Shown piece by piece: positions 59,438 to 64,000 of a stretch of DNA of 64,000 nucleotides. The DNA is taken from assembly GCF_017084525.1 (NCBI RefSeq), contig NZ_CP070950.1, positions 3,658,001 through 3,722,000 on the forward strand, in the 5' to 3' direction. This DNA is from Conexibacter sp. SYSU D00693. Lineage in GTDB: Bacteria; Actinomycetota; Thermoleophilia; Solirubrobacterales; Solirubrobacteraceae. A program made the translations under genes and the position numbers. Every line of letters starts with the position of its first letter. Positions within the stretch are counted from its first letter, which is position 1. The notes below the pieces were generated by a model. It was not told where the DNA came from and ran no database searches. It worked only from the letters and a program-made list of their open reading frames with translations.

Positions 59438-59854
59438 TCAGTGGTGCGCGTGGCCCGCGTACTCGCCGCGGCGCGCCAGCATCACGGCGAGCATCGCCGG
59501 CAGCATCGCGACGTGCTGGACCATCAGCGCGTCGTGCGTCGTCTCGAGCGTGCCGGTCGCCTGCAACGCGATCGCAGCGAGGGTCGGGACGACCATCGAC
59601 GCGTTCATCTCGGTCGTCGGGGTCCAGCCGTGGCCGCGCCAGCGCATGTACGCGGTCATGGGGACGCACATCGAGACGCACATGCCGGCCAGGACGAGCG
59701 CGGGCGCGTCGTCGCGCAGCGCGTCCATGCCGGGGCCGGCGAGCTCGGCGACGCCGGCCATCCCGGCACCCAGGACGAGCATGCCGGCGACCATCACGAG
59801 GACCATCTCGACGTAGTGGCGGGTGAAGGTGAGAGCGGGGTGGGAGAGCGTCAT
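59438..59854 (-). CDS. Met-rich membrane protein, probably copper-linked
   Basis: This 138-residue protein has four helices. Methionines are abundant in and beside them (EMVLVMVAGMLVLGAGMAGV; AGMCVSMCVPMTAYM; EMNASMVVPTLAA; VAMLPAMLAVMLARR), there is a C-x-x-x-C pair and a His-rich end (EYAGHAHH). Proteins of this type are sometimes misannotated as FliP. The composition and the CsoR-like operator immediately upstream suggest Cu(I) handling. The -10-like TAGCCT ends 7 nt before the ATG at 59854, implying a leaderless message. Confidence 0.65.
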   Translation of the reverse strand: MTLSHPALTFTRHYVEMVLVMVAGMLVLGAGMAGVAELAGPGMDALRDDAPALVLAGMCVSMCVPMTAYMRWRGHGWTPTTEMNASMVVPTLAAIALQATGTLETTHDALMVQHVAMLPAMLAVMLARRGEYAGHAHH

Positions 59855-59870
59855 GGCCGGCAGGCTACGC

Positions 59871-59889
59871 GGTACCCCCAGGGGGTACC
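59871..59889. promoter_or_regulatory. CsoR/RcnR-like operator
   Basis: GGTACCCCC-A-GGGGGTACC, a perfect palindrome of 9-bp arms with a G/C-tract centre, matches the form of Cu(I)-sensor CsoR sites. It lies 16 bp upstream of the Met-rich membrane protein start and overlaps its -35 region. Confidence 0.65.
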
Positions 59890-59933
59890 AGAGGGCGTTC
59901 CGGACGCCCACCCCGACGATCCGGCCACCTGGG

Positions 59934-60188
59934 TCAGCGGCGCGGCGAGCAGGTGCGCAGGGTGCGCCGCTGCACGACCGTCCGGCCGCCGCGCAGCCGC
60001 AGGGCGATGCGCACGTGGTGGCGGCCGCGGGCCAGCCCGCGGAGGTCCACCCGCACGCGCGAGCGCAGGCCCGCCCACGTCCGCGGCCGTCGCCCGTCGA
60101 CGGCCACCGAGGTCGAGACGACGCGGCCGCCGCGCGGGCGACGCAGGGCGACGGTCACGACGCGCCGGCTGCGGCAGCGCCCGCCGCG
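59934..60188 (-). pseudogene. C-terminal remnant of a secreted beta-domain protein
   Basis: The complement encodes ~84 residues ending in a stop at 59934. They have the Arg-rich beta-sandwich pattern found at the C-terminus of exported proteins here (RRVVTVALRRPRGG, RVRVDLRGLARGRHHVRIAL, RRTLRTC) with terminal paired cysteines. There is no start or N-terminal catalytic part. The similarity stops at ~60188, where asparaginase-like sequence begins on the other strand. Confidence 0.55.
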
Positions 60189-60200
60189 AGCCACGCCCGT

Positions 60201-60512
60201 CGCGGCGTCGGGGTCGTCCTGGCGGCGATGGGCGCCGGGCACGTGCCCGAGCCCCTCGTGGACGTGCTCCAGGACGCCGTCGCGCGTGTGCCCGTGGTGG
60301 CGGCGTCGCGGACGGGCAGCGGCCGGCTGCTGGCCGAGACCTACGGCTTCCCCGGGTCCGAGCGCGACCTGCACCGCCTCGGCCTGCTCGACGCCGGCGA
60401 CCTCGCGCCCCTGAAGGCGCGCGTGCTCCTGGCCCTCGCGCTGTGGAGCGCGCCCGATCGTCCCGCGACGGAGTCCCTGGTGCGCGAACGCGCCACGCCG
60501 GTCGCCGACTGA
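60201..60512 (+). pseudogene. C-terminal fragment of an L-asparaginase
   Basis: About 103 residues match the C-terminal domain of type I/II asparaginases: GVGVVLAAMGAGHVPEPLVD, VPVVAASRTGSGRLLAETYG, LHRLGLLDAGDLAPLKARVLLALAL. They end at a TGA at 60510-60512. The catalytic N-terminal domain (TGGTI, TDT motifs) is absent upstream. The fragment has stayed in frame, so loss was recent or the piece is still expressed. Confidence 0.7.
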
Positions 60513-60517
60513 CTGCT

Positions 60518-60540
60518 GAACGACGACGTTCGGCTAGGGT
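60518..60540 (+). promoter_or_regulatory. operator-like inverted repeat and -10 of the serine hydrolase gene
   Basis: GAACG-ACGA-CGTTC (60518-60531) is an inverted repeat, followed by TAGGGT (60535-60540) ending 7 nt before the GTG at 60548. A repressor on the repeat would sit in the -35/-10 spacer of a leaderless promoter. Confidence 0.45.
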
Positions 60541-60547
60541 CGCCGCC

Positions 60548-62263
60548 GTGCACGGACGCTCCTGGACCCTCGCCCTCGCGACGACGCTCGCCGTCGCCCT
60601 GCCCACCAGCGCCGCGGCGGCGCCGGTGCCCGGCGACGTCGTGCGGGCCGTCGTCGCGAACGTCCCGGGCGCGACGATCACCAAGCCCGAGGAGCCGGTG
60701 GTCGGCGTCCCCGCGCAGGAGGACGTCCTCGCCGGGCGCCTCGCGGTCGTCACCGACCCCGAGTACTGGATCGGGGTCGTCAAGGACCTCGTGCAGGACC
60801 GGACGATCCTGCTGCCGTCGCCCGTGGACCTCTTCAAGCCCGAGGCGCTGCTGCCCACCGTCCCGGTGGCCGACGGCCCGAAGGCCTCGCCGCTGCCGCG
60901 CCAGGACGTCGACCTGCTCGACGTCCGCTACCCCTGGCAGGGCACGACGAAGACGCTGCGCCAGTACCTGCACACGACGGAGACCGACGTCGTCGCCTTC
61001 CTCCACGACGGCAAGGTCGTCGCCGACCACTACGTCAACGGCTGGTCGTCGTCGGTGCGCCACCAGCCGTGGTCGGTGACCAAGTCGTTCGTCTCGGCGC
61101 TCGTCGGCATCGCGCTGCACGAGGGCAAGGTCGGCTCGCTGCAGGACCCGATCGACCGCTACGTCCCCGAGCTGGCCGGGACGGCGTGGGCGGGGACGAC
61201 GATCCGCAACCTGCTCGCCATGGAGTCCGGCGTGCACTGGGACGAGGGCACGCCGGTGCTCGCGGTCAACACCCAGGTGCAGCAGTGGATCCAGGCGGGG
61301 CTGGACCTGCTGACCGACGGCGCGCTGGGCCAGACGCGCAACGAGTTCCTGAAGTCGCTGCCGCGCGTGGCGCCGCAGGGCACGAGGTTCTCCTACAACT
61401 CGGGCAACACGCAGGTGCTGGCGTGGATGCTCGAGCGCGTCTACGGCCAGCCGTTCAACGAGGTCATCAGCGAGAAGCTCTGGGCCCCGGCGCAGATGGA
61501 CGGCGACGCGAAGGTCATGACCGACCGCGTCGGCGACGCGATCGCCTCCCAGGGCCTCTACGCCCGCGTCTTCGACCTCGCCCGCTTCGGCGAGCTCTTC
61601 CGCCACGGCGGCCGGACGCCCGACGGCACGCAGGTCGTCCCGGAGGCGTGGGTGCGCGAGTCGACGACGATGACGCAGAACTCCGAGGGCCGCTACGCCC
61701 TGCAGTGGTGGCGCGGCGCCCTGGCCGACACCTACGACGCGTCGGGCTTCCAGGGCCAGAAGATCAGCGTCACCCCGTCGACCTGCCTGACCGGCGTGCG
61801 GCTCAGCCACACGCTCGGCCTCAACCTGTCCGAGGGCCTGGCGCTCGAGAGCGGCGAGCAGCAGTGGTGGGCGCTGTACCGCGCGGTCGCCGCGAAGCTC
61901 GGCGGCTGCCCGCCGAGCGCCACGGGGGCCGCCTCCGCCCGCGCGCGCAGGCGGCTCACCCTCGGGCGGACCGCCGCGCGGATGTCACGGCGTGCCGCCC
62001 TGCGGCGCGGCGCCGTCCGGGTCCGGGTCCTGGCCGGCCAGCGGGTCCGGGGCGTCCTGCGGCTCACCGCCCGCCGGGGGCGCCGGGAGGTCCTCGTCGC
62101 CCGCCGGCAGCTCACCCTCCCGGCCAACCGCGTCCAGACCGTCAGCCTCCGCCTCACCCGGGACGGGCGGCGGCTCCTGCGCGACCGGCGCAGCGTCAGC
62201 CTCGTCCTGCGGGCCACCGGCGGGCAGCTCGGGAGCGCGAGCCGGCGGGTCGTCCTGCGGTAG
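60548..62263 (+). CDS. secreted serine hydrolase, beta-lactamase class C/NylB-like
   Basis: This 571-residue exported protein has signal peptide WTLALATTLAVALPTSAAAA. S176-V-T-K179 in QPWSVTKSFVSALVG is the SxxK nucleophile. YNSG (in TRFSYNSGNTQVLAWMLE) is the second motif. It resembles 6-aminohexanoate-dimer hydrolase/esterase-type members rather than antibiotic-hydrolysing enzymes. The C-terminal ~120 residues are an Arg-rich beta-sandwich (VRVRVLAGQRVRGVLRLTA). The last 279 bases lie antisense to the sigma factor gene, and exactly encode this added domain. Confidence 0.85.
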   Translation: MHGRSWTLALATTLAVALPTSAAAAPVPGDVVRAVVANVPGATITKPEEPVVGVPAQEDVLAGRLAVVTDPEYWIGVVKDLVQDRTILLPSPVDLFKPEALLPTVPVADGPKASPLPRQDVDLLDVRYPWQGTTKTLRQYLHTTETDVVAFLHDGKVVADHYVNGWSSSVRHQPWSVTKSFVSALVGIALHEGKVGSLQDPIDRYVPELAGTAWAGTTIRNLLAMESGVHWDEGTPVLAVNTQVQQWIQAGLDLLTDGALGQTRNEFLKSLPRVAPQGTRFSYNSGNTQVLAWMLERVYGQPFNEVISEKLWAPAQMDGDAKVMTDRVGDAIASQGLYARVFDLARFGELFRHGGRTPDGTQVVPEAWVRESTTMTQNSEGRYALQWWRGALADTYDASGFQGQKISVTPSTCLTGVRLSHTLGLNLSEGLALESGEQQWWALYRAVAAKLGGCPPSATGAASARARRRLTLGRTAARMSRRAALRRGAVRVRVLAGQRVRGVLRLTARRGRREVLVARRQLTLPANRVQTVSLRLTRDGRRLLRDRRSVSLVLRATGGQLGSASRRVVLR

Positions 62264-63295
62264 GGGCGCAGGCGCCCCGCAGGCGCGGTCGTAGTAGGCG
62301 CCGTAGACGCCGGGCTCGCGCGCCTCGTCGCAGCCGGCGCCCGACGCGAGCCGGACGAGCTTCGTGCGCACGCCCGTCGAGCGCTTGCGCAGGTAGGTGC
62401 GCTCCTTCGCGGGAAGTGCCTGCCAGTCGTCGCGGTCGACGTCGGCCGGGACCCACGGCGACGGCGTGGGCTCGGCGGGCGGCGGCGTCGCGGCGGGCCG
62501 CCGGCGCGGCGCCGCACCCGGCGAGGCGGGCGGCGACGCGGGGGCGACCATGACCTGCGCGCGCTGGGGCGCGCTGGCCGGCGCGACAGCGGGGGCGGGG
62601 GCGGAGGCCGCGGGCTGCGCGGCGCTGCCGGGGACCACGGCGACGATGGCCGCGGCGCCCGCGACCGACAGGCCGCGCAGCGCCGGCGCCGCCGCCGGCG
62701 CACCCGCGAGCTGCTCGGCCAGCCAGCCCCAGCCGGGCACGAGCGCCGCGGCCCGCGCTCGGAGGTCCTGGGCGCGGGCGCGCGCCCGCGCGCGCAGCCG
62801 GGCGCACGCGCGCGAGGACAGCACCCGCGCGTTCATCGGCGTGACGCCGAGCTCCGCCGCGACCTCGACGTGCGGGCGGCCCTCGAGGCGGGCCAGCAGC
62901 GCGTGGCGCTGACGGGCGGGCAGCTCGCCGACGTCGGCGACGACCTCCGCGAGCAGCTCCCGGGCCAGGACGGCGTCGGCGGGCCCGCCGACCGCGAGCG
63001 CCGCCTCGGGCACCGCGTCCAGCGGCGCCCCGGCGGCGCGGCGCAGCTCGTCCACGCAGCGGTTGCGCACCATCCGGTGCAGGTAGCCGGGGTCGAGCGC
63101 GGCGTCGGAGCGCAGCAGCGCCCGCTGGGCGCTGATCAGCACGTCCTGGACGACGTCGTCGGGGTCGACGGGCCGGCTGCGCAGCAGCCGGCGGGCCACG
63201 CGACGCAGCTCGTCGCCGTGGCCCGCCGACAGCGCCTCGACGAGCCGCCAGGCCTCCTGCGGGGTGCGGTGCGGGGTGGGTGCGGGGGAGGACAA
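61985..63295 (-). CDS. ECF sigma factor with membrane tether and Pro/Asp/Glu-rich extension
   Basis: 436 residues. Residues 15-180 are a sigma factor: region 2 VDPDDVVQDVLISAQRALL with YLHRMVRNRCVDELRR, and region 4 LPARQRHALLARLEGRPHVE with VAAELGVTPMNARVLSSRA. An amphipathic Arg/Ala helix follows, then a hydrophobic segment at ~206-224 (GLSVAGAAAIVAVVPG), an Ala/Pro linker, and a short cysteine-containing domain (LVRLASGAGCDEAREPGVYG...RACG). A long acidic Pro-rich tail comes last. It is likely membrane-bound and released by proteolysis. The start is uncertain; TTG 63295 is the only nearby codon. The tail overlaps the serine hydrolase gene antisense. Confidence 0.65.
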   Translation of the reverse strand: MSSPAPTPHRTPQEAWRLVEALSAGHGDELRRVARRLLRSRPVDPDDVVQDVLISAQRALLRSDAALDPGYLHRMVRNRCVDELRRAAGAPLDAVPEAALAVGGPADAVLARELLAEVVADVGELPARQRHALLARLEGRPHVEVAAELGVTPMNARVLSSRACARLRARARARAQDLRARAAALVPGWGWLAEQLAGAPAAAPALRGLSVAGAAAIVAVVPGSAAQPAASAPAPAVAPASAPQRAQVMVAPASPPASPGAAPRRRPAATPPPAEPTPSPWVPADVDRDDWQALPAKERTYLRKRSTGVRTKLVRLASGAGCDEAREPGVYGAYYDRACGAPAPLPQDDPPARAPELPAGGPQDEADAAPVAQEPPPVPGEAEADGLDAVGREGELPAGDEDLPAPPAGGEPQDAPDPLAGQDPDPDGAAPQGGTP

Positions 63296-63315
63296 GCGGC
63301 GCGCCGGGCGGCGGA

Positions 63316-63816
63316 CTAGCGGCGGGCGGTGCCGCAGGTCGAGTAGGTCACCGGCTTGGTCGTGGTGCCGGCCTTCGGACCCTCCAGCACGAGCCGCATG
63401 CGCAGGTTGCGGTACGCGCACCCGCTCGGCGCGCCCGATGAGGAGACGGTGGCCGGCGTGGAGGCCGCGCCCGGGGCGGCGGCGCCGAAGGTCCAGCGCA
63501 CGGTGCCCGCGGCGTTCCACTCGCGCGTCCAGGTCACCTTGGCGGCGCCGCGCTGATGGGCGGCGTGGACGAGGCCGACCCACCCGGCGTCGCGGTACAC
63601 GCGGCACAGGCCGCGGTCGGCGACCTCCCCGGCGTCGTCCACGCGCTTGCCCGTGGCGCAGTCGTCCTTCGTCGTGCGGCCGTCGGCGAACTGCAGGACG
63701 ACGTCGTGGCGCTTGGCGGTGAAGTCCTCGACGGGCGTCTCGCCGGCGAGCGCGGAGCCGGCGCCGCCGGCCGCGACGGCGGCGGCGGTGAGGAGGGCGA
63801 TCGTGGTGCGGTTCAT
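63316..63816 (-). CDS. small secreted protein
   Basis: This 166-residue exported protein has a clear signal peptide (TTIALLTAAAVAAGGAGSALA). Four to five cysteines (KDDCATG, GLCRVYR, SGCAYRN, YSTCGTARR) suggest two disulfides, and the core is beta-rich (KVTWTREWNAAGTVRWTF). No family recognised. It lies 20 nt upstream of the tethered sigma factor gene on the same strand. It may be the signal or an output of that system. Confidence 0.7.
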   Translation of the reverse strand: MNRTTIALLTAAAVAAGGAGSALAGETPVEDFTAKRHDVVLQFADGRTTKDDCATGKRVDDAGEVADRGLCRVYRDAGWVGLVHAAHQRGAAKVTWTREWNAAGTVRWTFGAAAPGAASTPATVSSSGAPSGCAYRNLRMRLVLEGPKAGTTTKPVTYSTCGTARR

Positions 63817-63851
63817 GCAAGCACCACGGACGAGCGCCCCTCGTGTGACAG

Positions 63852-63998
63852 TCAGCCCTCGCGGCCGTCGGGGCGCTCGGCCGGCCCACCGGCCGCCAGG
63901 CGCATGAGCGGCGTGTCGAAGTCGACGGAGGTCTCCACCCCGTCCGGGCGCTGGGCCCGGCTGTCGAACTGGTGCTGGTAGTGGCCCCAGGCGCCCCC
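63852..63998 (-). CDS. C-terminal end of an unidentified protein (5' part outside window)
   Basis: The complement reads 48 residues beginning GGAWGHYQHQFDSRAQRPDG, then VETSVDFDTPLMRLAAGG, and ends at a TGA (63854-63852). Composition and codon use are protein-like, but the piece is too short to assign. It is on the same strand as, and 36 nt upstream of, the small secreted protein gene. Confidence 0.5.
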   Translation of the reverse strand, partial: GGAWGHYQHQFDSRAQRPDGVETSVDFDTPLMRLAAGGPAERPDGREG

Positions 63999-64000
63999 GG

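Overview
This is a very GC-rich bacterial chromosome segment (well over 70% G+C by eye). Codon use is strongly G/C-ending, GTG and TTG starts are frequent, and many genes overlap by 1-4 nt. Gene content (a TTG-initiated housekeeping sigma factor, ECF sigma/anti-sigma pair, LexA boxes of the Gram-positive CGAAC-N4-GTTCG type, CU044_5270-like anti-sigma, DUF427, DUF3253, DUF2254, and many secreted proteins ending in Arg-rich beta-sandwich domains) points to a high-GC actinobacterium, most likely Thermoleophilia/Solirubrobacterales (Conexibacter/Baekduia/Solirubrobacter-like). That placement is inference from style, not a database match. There is no rRNA operon, CRISPR array, prophage or recognisable transposase. 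Two tRNAs are present (Tyr-GTA, Thr-GGT).

Layout. 1-9.9 kb: housekeeping enzymes (metallophosphoesterase, glyoxalase-like, D-Ala-D-Ala carboxypeptidase, FAH-family hydrolase, SDR, ClpP, AlkA, aldo/keto reductase, ABC exporter, EamA exporter), with two families of palindromic REP-like repeats sitting directly on stop codons. 9.9-17.7 kb: secreted M11-like metalloprotease, PgsA, ArsP-like permease, primary sigma factor, a SOS-boxed PD-(D/E)XK nuclease, tRNA-Tyr, FKBP lipoprotein, NarL-type regulator. 17.7-23.6 kb: Nudix enzyme and a two-component system flanked by two low-complexity exported proteins; a translationally coupled ApbE-ferric reductase-like operon lies behind an array of ~11-bp-phased direct repeats. 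23.6-30 kb: ADP-ribosylglycohydrolase-like protein, MBL/TetR divergent pair with a shared operator, tRNA-Thr, ECF sigma/anti-sigma, secreted esterase.

30-33.9 kb: a compact TauD dioxygenase - GNAT - class I aminoacyl-tRNA-synthetase-like operon convergent with a cytochrome P450. This is the best candidate in the window for an undescribed (biosynthetic) system. 34-37.7 kb: DUF427, esterase, DUF3253, an acylphosphatase/LigD-phosphoesterase-like fusion, and a secreted phosphodiesterase. 37.8-46 kb: a stress/detoxification block with a DJ-1/PfpI protein, two formaldehyde-dehydrogenase-like zinc alcohol dehydrogenases, small membrane proteins, DUF2254, and a single-chain sensor kinase-receiver-LuxR protein. 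46-53.5 kb: LLM flavin oxidoreductase, glucan phosphorylase coupled to an arginine deiminase-like protein, a secreted beta-repeat protein, and MBL-rhodanese. 53.5-64 kb: kinase-like fusion, frameshifted dinB behind a LexA box, secreted lipase, a 63-aa orphan, a copper-type Met-rich membrane protein with a CsoR-like operator, gene remnants, a serine hydrolase, and an ECF sigma factor with a membrane tether overlapping it antisense.

The only stretch over 300 bases without an intact gene is 59,855-60,547. It holds a CsoR-like operator, a minus-strand C-terminal remnant of a secreted protein, a plus-strand asparaginase remnant, and the promoter of the serine hydrolase. Regulation appears dense: several start codons lie 6-9 nt downstream of a TANNNT element, which suggests leaderless transcripts.
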